DNA of 64,000 bases. It comes from Afipia sp. Its GTDB lineage: Bacteria > Pseudomonadota > Alphaproteobacteria > Rhizobiales > Xanthobacteraceae. Location of the stretch: positions 62,001 through 126,000 of the forward strand of contig JAFVHU010000114.1 in assembly GCA_017474385.1 (NCBI GenBank), read 5' to 3'. The notes under the pieces were generated by a model. The model was not told where the DNA came from, did no database searches, and saw only the letters and a program-made list of their open reading frames with translations. The position numbers were made by a program, and so were the translations under genes. Positions 44,829 through 57,219 of the stretch are shown piece after piece. Position 1 is the first letter of the stretch. Each line of letters opens with the position of its first letter.

Positions 44829-45422
44829 TCAGTACTCATCTGCGAACCCGGATTGGGCCAAGACCGCTCTTTCGAGCACGTCCTTGCTGCCGTTGATGCG
44901 GATTTGGGTATCGCCGACCTCGATCACGTCGATTAGGGATTGCAGATAGGCCTTCCGGAACGGAATCGATCCGGAGGTAAAGTTGTCGCGCATGGTGCGA
45001 CCGAACTGCTCGAGCAGTGCGGGATCGATCCGGATGGCTTGCGACGAATGCGATTTGGCTCGTTCGAGCGCGGCCTTGGCGCGGTCCCGGTCTGCCTTCA
45101 GCGAGTTCAGGCGATCCTTCAAGATGTCATCCATTTCGGTCATGCCGTCCTTGATCAGCCGATAGAGCCGCTTGAGCTTGTCGTCGGCGTCGGTGACCTC
45201 ACGCTGCAAAGCGATGACGCGGGCATTGACGGCGTCAGCCTTTTCCGAACGCCGCGATGCCAGCGAGGACAGGATCATGGCGAGACGATCCGGCTGAAAG
45301 AGCTGTTCGGTCATGTGGGTGGTGACGAGGTTGTCGAGCTTCGCCATCGGTATTGAAATGAGCTGGACAGTTTCGGCATCGACGGGATCGATGGCCAGGT
45401 TCTTGTCATCTGGCTGCATTAC
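44829..45422 (-). pseudogene. serine recombinase, C-terminal remnant
   Basis: The end of a large serine recombinase: DKNLAIDPVDAETVQLI (recombinase domain) jumps to IPMAKLDNLVTTHMTEQLF, then the long coiled-coil (VNARVIALQREVTDADDKLK, RLYRLIKDGMTEMDDILKDR) and a beta tail IDVIEVGDTQIRINGSKDVL. The N-terminal catalytic domain with the active serine is missing and the zinc-ribbon region appears deleted. Its stop is 2 bases from the tRNA-Glu CCA end. Bases 45423-45588 contain nothing recognisable. Confidence 0.75.
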
Positions 45423-45588
45423 CTGGGTCACAAGTGCTAGTTGCGGACCCGGGGGAGACATCAACAGCGGGGCGATTGCGCAGCCAAGCTGCAGCCGCCT
45501 CAATAAAGCGCGCATCTTAGCACTGGTTGGCGTCAAGGCGACCGCTTGCCTGATCACGCAACGCGCGAACCGACCAAGAGCACGTACT

Positions 45589-49163
<3,575 letters not shown>

Positions 49164-49276
49164 GAACGGCTCGTCCCTTGGCGAACCCCGCCTGGTCGGC
49201 GAGAATGTTCTTGGCGCGGACGTCGTTTTCTACGTAGGCCCCGGCTGTTGTGACGTTTCCGCCTCAATGTTCATTA

Positions 49277-49291
49277 TATCATGGCATGATA
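49277..49291. promoter_or_regulatory. operator-like palindrome between PII-czcA and the ArsR-type gene
   Basis: TATCATGGCATGATA is a 15-bp palindrome with a single central base, in an AT-rich block between the divergent genes and 25 bases before the repressor ATG. Position and symmetry fit a metal-responsive ArsR/SmtB operator. Confidence 0.6.
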
Positions 49292-49316
49292 ATATAGCGG
49301 TTAGGAGGTCAGGACA

Positions 49317-49709
49317 ATGCTGCTGATGCGTCGCTCCGAGGCCTACGGCCTCCCAGCAAGGCTGTTTCGGGGATTGTCCGACGAGTCCAGGCTGGCGATC
49401 CTTGAAGCCCTGAGACAGGGGCCTCTTGCCGTTGGGCGCATTGTTGAGATCACAGGGCTTTCGCAATCCAACACCTCAAATCACCTGCGGTGCCTAAGCG
49501 ACTGCGGCTTGGTGTCAGCCGAACAACGTGGTCGCTCGATTCACTACAGCCTGAGTGATCAACGAATAAAGGTGCTGCTCCAGCTCGCGGACGACCTGCT
49601 CGCCGAGGTTGGGCGACGAGTTTACGCGTGCACGAACTATTCTGAGGCGGGCAAGCCGAGATCCACGGCCAATGTGGGACGAAAACCACAGCGGCGACGT
49701 CGGTCGTAG
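49317..49709 (+). CDS. ArsR/SmtB-family metal sensor, CmtR-like
   Basis: 130 residues. Winged helix (LPARLFRGLSDESRLAILEA, LSQSNTSNHLRCLSDCGLVS). Cys59 and Cys63 lie in the recognition helix as NHLRCLSDC, and Cys105 lies in the C-terminal tail (RRVYACTNY). CmtR of Mycobacterium senses Cd/Pb with Cys57, Cys61 and Cys102, nearly the same spacing. Binding of Cd or Pb would release the operator and induce the divergent PII-czcA pair. The last 20 residues are basic and variable. Confidence 0.85.
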   Translation: MLLMRRSEAYGLPARLFRGLSDESRLAILEALRQGPLAVGRIVEITGLSQSNTSNHLRCLSDCGLVSAEQRGRSIHYSLSDQRIKVLLQLADDLLAEVGRRVYACTNYSEAGKPRSTANVGRKPQRRRRS

Positions 49710-50014
49710 AACACAGCGTGCCGTCAAGCGCGCGGCCTCCGACATTAAAGCCAGCGGCGGCGCATCCTGCCGCGGCCGCATTTGTCTCTCGAACGCGCAA
49801 AGGGCTTCCTGCGTTTCGCCCGTTCTCCGTAGCGCCGCATTTACGTCTAGGCAGTTGCCCCAGTGCGAGACCAGACATGCCCGTGCGCGTTGCCCGACTG
49901 AGGCCCGGAATCGCTGTTGGCGCGCGCCCCGCAAAGTCCGCCTGATCCGAGATATCAACGACGCCCATGCCCTCCTCCGGAGTTCTGTCGGTCATCTTTC
50001 GATCAATGCTTGCG
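49710..50014. other. non-coding or decayed DNA
   Basis: No gene supported. It contains one copy (49740-49766) of a 27-base sequence that recurs at 51358-51384 with two differences. Confidence 0.45.
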
Positions 50015-50221
50015 TTCATAAATGAACATGTCATATGTCGCGGTGTATGGCTCGATCGCGGCGAGTTGGACAAGATTATCGAGAGGAGTGCCGCTCCGCC
50101 GGCTCAGGAGCCTACCCCTGAACTTTCACAGCGCGGCTATCGAGACCATAAAAGCCAACCAGATGATCGCTGGGGGCAGGGACATAGACGCAAGTCCTGG
50201 CTAAGCGACATCTTCGACTAG
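50015..50221 (+). pseudogene. zf-TFIIB-type zinc-ribbon protein, C-terminal remnant
   Basis: The frame shows CRGVWLDRGELDKIIERSA, the second half of a zinc ribbon of the zf-TFIIB group, then a hydrophilic tail ending RRKSWLSDIFD. The first Cys pair (CPxC) and the usual start are lost; upstream codons (SMLAFINEHVI) are unrelated. One zinc ligand pair alone cannot fold the ribbon. Confidence 0.7.
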
Positions 50222-50291
50222 ACGACGAGGACTTGAGTTCCGCAGCAGGTGCGTGCCGCGCACTGCCGATGGTCAACAGAGGTGAAACACC

Positions 50292-51203
50292 GTGCAGCGA
50301 GCGCTCCTGTTCCTGAATCGCTATAGCCGACATGGCTCAACGAGTGCGGCTAATGCGGCGGTTCGGCAGCTCGGCGAAGGCGGGATGTCCCTGCTGCAAT
50401 ACTCGAACTACGATCGCTGCGACATGGCGTCGCTGATCCGAAGCCATGCTCCGGAAATTGACTGCGTCATCGTGGCTGGAGGTGACGGAAGCATTAACGC
50501 CGCTCTCGAAGGCCTCGTAGCAACGGGACTTCCACTCGGGATCCTTCCTTTCGGCACCGGCAATGATTTTGCCCGCACCTTGGGAATCCCGATGGAACCT
50601 ACGGCGGCCGCAAGTCTCGTGATGCAAGGCGATACACGTTCGGTAGATGTTGGCGAGATCAACGGCCATTTCTTCATAAACGTGGCGAGCATAGGCCTCA
50701 GTGTCGAGCTCACCCGTTATTTGACAGGCACGCTGAAGCGACGGTGGGGTCGCCTCGCTTATCCAATCGCTGCGGCGAAGGCACTGGCGCACACACGACC
50801 ATTCAAAGTGCGTATCACGGGGGGCGATCGGTCTTTGGATGTGCGAAGCTTGCAGGTCGCCATCGGCAATGGGGTCTATTACGGCGCCGGAATGGCGGTG
50901 TATGACCGTGCGAGGATTGATGATCAGTGCCTCGACTTCTATTGCTTGGAGCCAGCTCATCTTTGGCGCGTGCCGCTGTCCTTTGCCGCCTTTCGCCGGG
51001 GCAGCAACCGAGCCCTTTCAAGCGTCCAGGCATTCTGTAGCCCCGGTCCAATTGAGATTCACACCGAACCAGCACTTGCCGTGAACACGGACGGTGAAAT
51101 CACGACGACGACTCCAGCGACCGTTCGGCTCCTATCGAAAGCGCTAAATGTAATCGCTCCGATAGAAAATCCGCCGACGGGTGACCAGCGCGTTGCCGAG
51201 TGA
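50292..51203 (+). CDS. diacylglycerol kinase-family lipid kinase (YegS-like)
   Basis: 303 residues from GTG 50292 (GAGGTG 6 bases before). DAGK catalytic domain: LLFLNRYSRHGS, IVAGGDGSINAALEGL (ATP-binding), GILPFGTGNDFARTLG, then the C-terminal beta domain with NGVYYGAGMAVYDRARIDDQ and VNTDGEI. It phosphorylates a lipid such as diacylglycerol or a sphingoid/isoprenoid alcohol at the membrane. Neighbours (UppP, fatty acid hydroxylase) also concern membrane lipids. Confidence 0.9.
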   Translation: MQRALLFLNRYSRHGSTSAANAAVRQLGEGGMSLLQYSNYDRCDMASLIRSHAPEIDCVIVAGGDGSINAALEGLVATGLPLGILPFGTGNDFARTLGIPMEPTAAASLVMQGDTRSVDVGEINGHFFINVASIGLSVELTRYLTGTLKRRWGRLAYPIAAAKALAHTRPFKVRITGGDRSLDVRSLQVAIGNGVYYGAGMAVYDRARIDDQCLDFYCLEPAHLWRVPLSFAAFRRGSNRALSSVQAFCSPGPIEIHTEPALAVNTDGEITTTTPATVRLLSKALNVIAPIENPPTGDQRVAE

Positions 51204-51493
51204 TCGTGTCGAAATGACGACGCAACCCGCTGTTATCGTCTGGGCGATCGTTCTCGCTCTTCCTGCTCTACCACTCGTGGATTAGCCGGTGGCGATGAAC
51301 CAGCGAGCTTGAACGCTCAGTTCGGCATCGCGTTCCTTCTAAGGTTCGCACGCCCTTCGACATTAAGGCCAGCGACGGCGCATCAAGGCGAATCTGGACC
51401 GCAATCAGCTCGGCCCGAGGCCGGCGCGAGCTTGGCTGTTCAGATCGCGCGATATCCAGGGTGATGTGCCGTCACCCAGACCGGCGCTGATGC
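51204..51493. other. intergenic stretch with second 27-base repeat
   Basis: No gene supported. CGACATTAAGGCCAGCGACG and the following bases (51358-51384) match 49740-49766 at 25 of 27 positions. Confidence 0.45.
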
Positions 51494-51769
51494 CTAGTCC
51501 TCGAGCTTTCGCGAGATAACGTCCAGCGTCTGCGGATTGAGCTTTAGGTCGTAGTCCCTGCCGTCGGCCATGCGTGCGTCGTCGACTTCCCAGGCGTTGC
51601 GCTCTTCGTCAAATTCGATCTCATCCCAACTCGTGTAGCCAAGTTCCCTCAACTTGGTCTCGATACGAGATCGCTCTTCCAACGTCGGCTTGCGATCGGC
51701 CAGAGACGGCGTCACGGCAATGGATGCCAGGGTTGCGATTAGAACAAACATTTTGCTCAACCGAGTCAT
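51494..51769 (-). CDS. small periplasmic PepSY-domain protein
   Basis: 91 residues from ATG 51769: a signal peptide (MTRLSKMFVLIATLASIAVT, cut after LA) then ERSRIETKLRELGYTSWDEI and WEVDDARMADGRDYDLKLNP, a single PepSY-like unit. These small exported proteins are common beside metal-resistance and sensor genes and may bind metals or inhibit a protease. A longer start at 51823 lacks signal-peptide character. It is divergent from the exchanger gene. Confidence 0.75.
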   Translation of the reverse strand: MTRLSKMFVLIATLASIAVTPSLADRKPTLEERSRIETKLRELGYTSWDEIEFDEERNAWEVDDARMADGRDYDLKLNPQTLDVISRKLED

Positions 51770-51992
51770 GTCGCGTCTCACAGTGAAAGTTTGCAGGTGC
51801 TGTGATCTTCGGCTCCCAGCCATGTGACAAGATGCTTTCCAAGTCAGTCAAGCCCGGCGACGTCATTCCGAGGTTCGGTGGCGGCCAGCCGCTTTTTCCC
51901 TCTCGACTTAACATATCAATGAGTATTTGAATATGGGGGAGATGTTCGTTAGTCAAGCGCTCTTGGTCGGTGTGAAGAAGGAGAGGGGGGCT

Positions 51993-53255
51993 GTGAAACG
52001 CTTCGTTGTTTTGGTCGCGGTCGCCGTGCTCGCTTCCGCGCCTGCGGTAGTTATGAGGGTGATCGGATTGCGACCAGATCCTCTTATGGACGCGGCGATC
52101 TTCGGCGTGGCAATCCTCGCCGCCGGATTCCTTCTGTCGTGGAGCGCGGAAGCAGCGGAGCGCCACATTGCACAAGGGCTTGTCCTCGCTGCTGTCGCGC
52201 TGGTCACAGTCCTGCCGGAGTATGCTGTGGACATCTATTATGCGTACCAGGCGGGACGCGCCGGAGCCGAATCGCAATACGTGCATTACGCTGCCGCCAA
52301 TATGACCGGCGCCAACCGACTGCTCGTCGGTTTTGCCTGGCCCCTCCTCGTGTTCCTGCATTGGGTGAAGGAACGGCATCGCAGAGTCGAGCTTACTCGC
52401 GGCAATGCGGTGGAAGTGGCATACCTGTTGCTCGCAAGCCTCTACGCCGTTGTCATCCTGCTCAAGGGCCGCATCGCGCTCGTCGATCTTGCGGTCCTAG
52501 TCGGGATCTACGCAGCATACGTCTGGCGCGTGCGTCACGTGGTGAAACCTGACGGTCCCGACGAAGATGAGGAGCCCGGACCGGCCGCGGCGCTGCAACA
52601 GCTTCCATTGCGTGTTCAGTGGACCATCATGGCGGGACTTGCAACCGTCGCCTGCGCGATCATTCTGTTAGCCGCTGAGCCTTTCGCCGAAGCCATGGTC
52701 GCCGCCGGACGCGTGCTCGGCATCAATGAATTCTTGCTGATCCAATGGCTGGCGCCGTTGGCGAGCGAGGCCCCCGCCGTCATGATTGCGATACTGTTTG
52801 TGCTGGCCGGCCGCGCCGCCGCAGGCCTCACCACCATGATCAGCGACAAGATAAAGCAGTGGACTCTTCTGGTGGGCATGCTGCCGCTGGCGATGAGCAT
52901 CGGTGCCGGCGCAACGACCGCACGGCCACTGGATGCGCGGCAAACCGAGGAGTTCTTTTTGACCGCCGCCCAGTCACTACCGGGCGTCGCTCTCCTTCTC
53001 CGCCTGCGGCTCGGTATCTTGTCGGCGCCCGTCCTAGCCGTGCTTTTCGTGACCCAGGTTGGGCTTGCTTATCATTTCAGAGACGATGAAGCGCGGACGA
53101 TCGCCAGCCTGACTATCCTGGCCTGGGTTTACCTGGGCCTGGCATGTATTTTGTTCGCGGTAAACGGCCGTTCGCTGATTAAGATGATTCGCATTGCACT
53201 GGGCTCCACGGCTACGCCCATCGTTGGCCGCACAGGTGCTTCCGGGACAGGATGA
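51993..53255 (+). CDS. CaCA-superfamily cation exchanger (Na+/Ca2+ type)
   Basis: 420 residues from GTG 51993, preceded by AAGGAGAGG; earlier in-frame starts (TTG 51927, ATG 51933, ATG 51942) lack a good site. About eleven helices in two repeats. Each repeat has an alpha-motif with acidic residue: LVLAAVALVTVLPEYAVDIY and QWLAPLASEAPAVMIAILFV. A cytosolic acidic loop (DGPDEDEEPGPAAALQQLP) separates the halves. Members exchange Ca2+ (or other divalent ions) for Na+ or H+. It is 6 bases from the TRAP QM pair, suggesting one transcript. Confidence 0.85.
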   Translation: MKRFVVLVAVAVLASAPAVVMRVIGLRPDPLMDAAIFGVAILAAGFLLSWSAEAAERHIAQGLVLAAVALVTVLPEYAVDIYYAYQAGRAGAESQYVHYAAANMTGANRLLVGFAWPLLVFLHWVKERHRRVELTRGNAVEVAYLLLASLYAVVILLKGRIALVDLAVLVGIYAAYVWRVRHVVKPDGPDEDEEPGPAAALQQLPLRVQWTIMAGLATVACAIILLAAEPFAEAMVAAGRVLGINEFLLIQWLAPLASEAPAVMIAILFVLAGRAAAGLTTMISDKIKQWTLLVGMLPLAMSIGAGATTARPLDARQTEEFFLTAAQSLPGVALLLRLRLGILSAPVLAVLFVTQVGLAYHFRDDEARTIASLTILAWVYLGLACILFAVNGRSLIKMIRIALGSTATPIVGRTGASGTG

Positions 53256-53261
53256 CGTTTC

Positions 53262-53828
53262 ATGCGGATACTGCTTCAGGCCGCGGCGTCCATTGACAGG
53301 TTAAACGAACGGATAGCCGACGTCGTGCGTTGGGCGCTGCTCGCAAATGCCCTGCTGATCACGTGCAATGCGCTGAGCCGAAAGCTTTTCTCTGTTGCAT
53401 GGGCAAACGCGTTCGACATGCAATGGCACTTCTTCGCGGCTGTCGTGTTGTTGATGGCGGCTTACACGTTCAAGCGGGATGAGCATGTGCGCATCGACAT
53501 ATTCGCGCATCGCCTGGGCGAGCGCGGCCTCGCCTGGCTGGATCTCGTAGGCATCATCATCGTCTTGCTTCCGGTCTGCGCTGCGATGGTCTGGGTGAGT
53601 TGGCCGGACTTCTTCAGCGCCGTTCAGCACAGCGAGACTCGATCGACTCGTGAGAGCACGAGCGATTTGCCGGCGTGGATCATCAAGGGTTTCATTCCGT
53701 TGGGATTCTTCATGCTAGGTCTGCAAGGTATCGCCGAGGCCGTCCGCTGTGTCGCAGCGCTGCGGGGAATCGTGCGCCGTCCTATACACCGCCGCCAATT
53801 GATCGAGGGAGGAGAGCATGACATTTGA
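53262..53828 (+). CDS. dctQ: TRAP transporter small membrane subunit (DctQ)
   Basis: 188 residues, four membrane helices. WANAFDMQWHFFAAVVLLMA and YTFKRDEHVRIDIFAHRLGE are the DctQ signatures. It partners the following DctM, which it overlaps by 11 bases. The gene follows the exchanger with only 6 bases between. Confidence 0.9.
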   Translation: MRILLQAAASIDRLNERIADVVRWALLANALLITCNALSRKLFSVAWANAFDMQWHFFAAVVLLMAAYTFKRDEHVRIDIFAHRLGERGLAWLDLVGIIIVLLPVCAAMVWVSWPDFFSAVQHSETRSTRESTSDLPAWIIKGFIPLGFFMLGLQGIAEAVRCVAALRGIVRRPIHRRQLIEGGEHDI

Positions 53829-55203
53829 ATTGCTCGCTCCGCTCATGCTCGTGTCGCTGGTGATCGTGCTTCTCGCCGGATTTCCCGTCGCGTTCTCGTT
53901 AGCTGCCGTTGCTGGTGTCTTTGGCCTCGTCGGCGTTCTTGTCGGGCGCTTCGATGCGATGTTCCTCACCGCTATGAAGTTCCGCGTCCAGGGCGTCTTC
54001 TACAATGACAACCTTTTGGCAATCCCGCTCCTCGTCTTCATGGGCATGATTCTCGAACGCACCGGTATCGCAGAAGATATGCTACTTGCGCTCAACCGCC
54101 TGTTCGGGCGCATTCCCGGGGGACTCGCCTACACGGTGATCATTGTCGGCGCGGTGTTGTCCGCCGTCACCGGCTTCGTTTCAGCATCCGTCATTGCTCT
54201 CGGCCTGATCTCGCTGCCGGTAATGCTGCGGACCGGGTACGATCATCGGCTGGCGACCGGCGCTATTGCCGCTGCGGGTACGCTTGCCCAGATACTGCCT
54301 CCCAGTCTCGTGCTCATCGTCCTTGCCGAGCAGATGGAGGTTCCTCTCATTGAGATCTATCACGGCGCCTTGCTACCCAGCGCTCTGCTGATCTGCCTTT
54401 ATCTTGGCTACATCTTCTTCGTGACCTGGCGCAAACCGCATTTGGCGCCACCAGCCGCCCTGAAGGGAGATCATAGCTGGACTGATCCAAAGCTATGGCT
54501 GGACGCTGCAATCGCCGCCGGTCTCCCGCTGGGTCTGGTGTTGGCCGTGCTCGCGTCAATTTACTTTGGTGTCGCGACGCCAAGTGAGGGAGGCGCAATC
54601 GGAGTTACAGGGGCGTTGCTGCTCGGCTTGGCAAAGCGAAGGTTGACGGGCCGTAATTTGAAACAAGCAATGGAGATTGCGGGCATTCTGTGCTCATGCG
54701 TGATCTTCCTGCTTCTCGGCGCCTCCTTCTTTACCCTGGTTTTCAGGGGGCTTAACGGGCATTTATGGATCGAAGCGCTGTTCCAGCATATCCCGGCAGG
54801 CCAGCTCGGCTTCCTGCTGTTCGTTAACGTGATGATTTTCCTACTCGCGTTCTTTCTCGATTTTTTCGAGATTGCCTTCATTGTTCTTCCGCTGATCGCG
54901 CCGATCGCCCACAAGGCCGGCATCGACATGGTGTGGTTGACCGTGTTGCTCGCTGTCAATCTGCAAACATCCTTCATGCACCCGCCGTTCGGAATTGCGC
55001 TGTACAATCTCCGCAGCGTCGCTCCACGATCGATTGCGACGCCACAGATCTACTGGGGCGCCGTCCCATTTCTGCTGCTGCAACTTTTGGTGGTCGCAAT
55101 TCTGATCATTGCGCCCGGTATCGTCACCAAGACCCCTCCACCGGCTAGCGTAGACGACATTCGAATTGAGTTGCCTCCGTTTGAGATGCCTCGGCTTGAA
55201 TAG
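53818..55203 (+). CDS. dctM: TRAP transporter large membrane subunit (DctM)
   Basis: 461 residues, about twelve helices. FPVAFSLAAVAGVFGLVGVL, NDNLLAIPLLVFMGMILERT, GAVLSAVTGFVSASVIALGL, LPPSLVLIVLAEQMEVPLIE and NLQTSFMHPPFGIALYNLRS are family motifs. It uses the Na+ gradient to import an acid delivered by a periplasmic DctP. No dctP gene occurs in the window, and the next gene is uppP. The C-terminal tail (DDIRIELPPFEMPRLE) is acidic. The motif set is that of the mannitol/chloroaromatic-type TRAP group. Confidence 0.92.
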   Translation: MTFELLAPLMLVSLVIVLLAGFPVAFSLAAVAGVFGLVGVLVGRFDAMFLTAMKFRVQGVFYNDNLLAIPLLVFMGMILERTGIAEDMLLALNRLFGRIPGGLAYTVIIVGAVLSAVTGFVSASVIALGLISLPVMLRTGYDHRLATGAIAAAGTLAQILPPSLVLIVLAEQMEVPLIEIYHGALLPSALLICLYLGYIFFVTWRKPHLAPPAALKGDHSWTDPKLWLDAAIAAGLPLGLVLAVLASIYFGVATPSEGGAIGVTGALLLGLAKRRLTGRNLKQAMEIAGILCSCVIFLLLGASFFTLVFRGLNGHLWIEALFQHIPAGQLGFLLFVNVMIFLLAFFLDFFEIAFIVLPLIAPIAHKAGIDMVWLTVLLAVNLQTSFMHPPFGIALYNLRSVAPRSIATPQIYWGAVPFLLLQLLVVAILIIAPGIVTKTPPPASVDDIRIELPPFEMPRLE

Positions 55204-55285
55204 AGTACGGCCCGCCACCGACGTCTCATGGCGGCCGGCGCTGCTCGGTCTGCTCAACTTTAATCAACCGTGATCTGGACGCTTC

Positions 55286-56146
55286 ATGCACCTCGACTTC
55301 CTCAAGGCAATACTCCTCGGCATGGTGGAAGGATTGACCGAGTTCATCCCGGTGTCCTCGACGGGTCATCTATTGTTGCTAGAGCACTTCTTCGGCTTCA
55401 GCGATGCCGCGTTCGGAAAAACATTCGTGGTATTGATTCAGCTCGGCGCCGTGCTTGCGATCCTCTCGATTTATTTCGTGCGCCTGTGGAATATCGCGCT
55501 CGCGCTACCACAGGATCCGGCTGCGCGACGCTTCGTGCTTGGCGTGTTAGTGGCCTTTCTGCCCGCGGCGCTCGTTGGGTCGATCGCTCACGGATTCATC
55601 AAGGAAGTCCTGTTCAATGTCTGGATCGTGTGCAGCATGCTGATCGTTGGCGGCCTGATTCTGCTTTGGGTTGACGGGATGGACCTCAAGCCGCGCTATC
55701 ATGATGCCACGCAGTTCTCGCTGCTGATGTACCTTGCCATAGGCGTGGTCCAGTGCTTCGCCATGATCCCTGGTGTATCGCGCTCCGGCGCGACGATTGT
55801 CTCGGCGATGCTGTTCGGCGCGGACAAACGCTCCGCGGCCGAGTTCTCATTCTACCTTGCTATCCCGACCATGGCCGGCGCGTTCAGCTACGACCTGTAT
55901 AAGAACTGGTCACAGATGAACGGTAGCAATACCCTGATTGTTGGGGTGGGTTTTGCCGTATCGTTCGTATGCGGTTCGTTTGTCGTCCGGACGCTGCTCG
56001 ATTACGTCACTAGGCATGGTTTTCCGTTGTTCGCGTGGTGGCGAATTATTGTCGGCGTTCTCGGGCTCCTGGGACTTACACTTTCCAGTAAGCTCCACGA
56101 TTGGGCTGCAGTCTTGAAAGGCATTCGCATGGCAGCCGAGACGTAG
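55286..56146 (+). CDS. uppP: undecaprenyl-diphosphate phosphatase
   Basis: 286 residues, eight helices. [20 protein letters not shown] (Glu-rich active-site segment) and [20 protein letters not shown] (second active-site segment, SGSRSG-like) are the two inverted catalytic motifs of UppP/BacA. It removes a phosphate from C55 isoprenyl diphosphate outside the membrane, recycling the carrier for cell-wall synthesis, and extra copies give bacitracin tolerance. It follows dctM by 82 bases. Confidence 0.95.
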   Translation: MHLDFLKAILLGMVEGLTEFIPVSSTGHLLLLEHFFGFSDAAFGKTFVVLIQLGAVLAILSIYFVRLWNIALALPQDPAARRFVLGVLVAFLPAALVGSIAHGFIKEVLFNVWIVCSMLIVGGLILLWVDGMDLKPRYHDATQFSLLMYLAIGVVQCFAMIPGVSRSGATIVSAMLFGADKRSAAEFSFYLAIPTMAGAFSYDLYKNWSQMNGSNTLIVGVGFAVSFVCGSFVVRTLLDYVTRHGFPLFAWWRIIVGVLGLLGLTLSSKLHDWAAVLKGIRMAAET

Positions 56147-56343
56147 GATTGGAATTGATAAATAGGTGTCTCCGCCGGAGTTTGGCCGATTTGCACGGGC
56201 CGAAGAACACCCGCAAAAAACAAGTATCAGAGCGCCACCGTGAACTCGCGCGAGTGGCACGCATATAATGTGGAACGTCTTAGCCTTAACGTTCAAGCAT
56301 GGCCTCAGGGAGACCGATATCGTCGGGCAAACGGGAGGTATCG

Positions 56344-57207
56344 ATGCTAATTGGTTTGAAAAGTATCTGTGTCATTCTCACCAGAGTGACCTATGCGCCT
56401 CTTATGCTGTTTGGCTTCGTAGGCGGAGCAATCTGGCTTCTAACGATGGGATATTCGCACTGGTTTTTGGCGCCACTGCTCTCCGCCGCAGTGCTCTTCT
56501 CGTTCTTAGCGGAAAGAACTGCCCCTTATCAGCCCGATGCGAACACAAGTAAGGATGATGCTGGCCGTGACGCAACGCATTTTGTCGTTAATGAAGCAAG
56601 CTCCGCTATAGCGTTAACGCTCATCCCAATCTTGAGCTCCCTAAGCCCATTTGGAGGACACTGGCCTCACGCTTGGCCCCTTTGGCTGCAAGTAATTGCG
56701 GCCATTCTTGTCGCCGACGCCGGAATTACTATCGCCCACTACCTGAGCCACCGGCTTCATTGGCTGTGGCGCTTCCATGCTGTGCATCATTCCGTTGAGC
56801 GACTCTACGGCTTTAATGGATTCATGAAGCATCCAATCCACCAAGCCATCGAAACAACGGCCGGCGTCACGCCGCTGCTTCTCATCGGGATGCCCCTTGA
56901 TGTCGGAATTCTGTTGGGTTTCTCAGTAGCAATCCAGCTGTTGCTTCAGCATTCCAACGTCGATATGCGGATCGGTCCGCTAAAGTACGTGTTCGCATTC
57001 GCGCCGGTCCATAGGTTTCACCATCAGCGAGGCGGCCACATTGGCAACGTCAATTTCGGGTTGTTTACGACTATCTGGGATCGGCTACTTGGTACGTTCG
57101 TCCACGACAATCGGCACTTTTACCCCGGCGATTTCGGAATCGGGGACAGACCAGACTATCCAAAGAAGTATAGTGCCCAACTATTTGAGCCGTTTCGCGG
57201 TGAGTAA
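56344..57207 (+). CDS. fatty acid hydroxylase/sterol desaturase-family membrane protein
   Basis: 287 residues from ATG 56344 (GGGAGG at 56333-56338). Four to five helices and the di-iron histidine motifs HYLSHR (HxxxH), HAVHHS (HxxHH) and HRFHHQ (HxxHH) in the right order. Members hydroxylate or desaturate lipid chains with O2. The substrate is unknown. The gene converges with the AraC-type regulator, 12 bases between stops. Confidence 0.9.
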   Translation: MLIGLKSICVILTRVTYAPLMLFGFVGGAIWLLTMGYSHWFLAPLLSAAVLFSFLAERTAPYQPDANTSKDDAGRDATHFVVNEASSAIALTLIPILSSLSPFGGHWPHAWPLWLQVIAAILVADAGITIAHYLSHRLHWLWRFHAVHHSVERLYGFNGFMKHPIHQAIETTAGVTPLLLIGMPLDVGILLGFSVAIQLLLQHSNVDMRIGPLKYVFAFAPVHRFHHQRGGHIGNVNFGLFTTIWDRLLGTFVHDNRHFYPGDFGIGDRPDYPKKYSAQLFEPFRGE

Positions 57208-57219
57208 AAAGCTCCCAGG

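Noticed and set aside
49450..50073. 207-codon minus-strand frame after the CmtR-like gene
   Set aside because: It overlaps the sensor gene antisense, has no known motifs and irregular composition.
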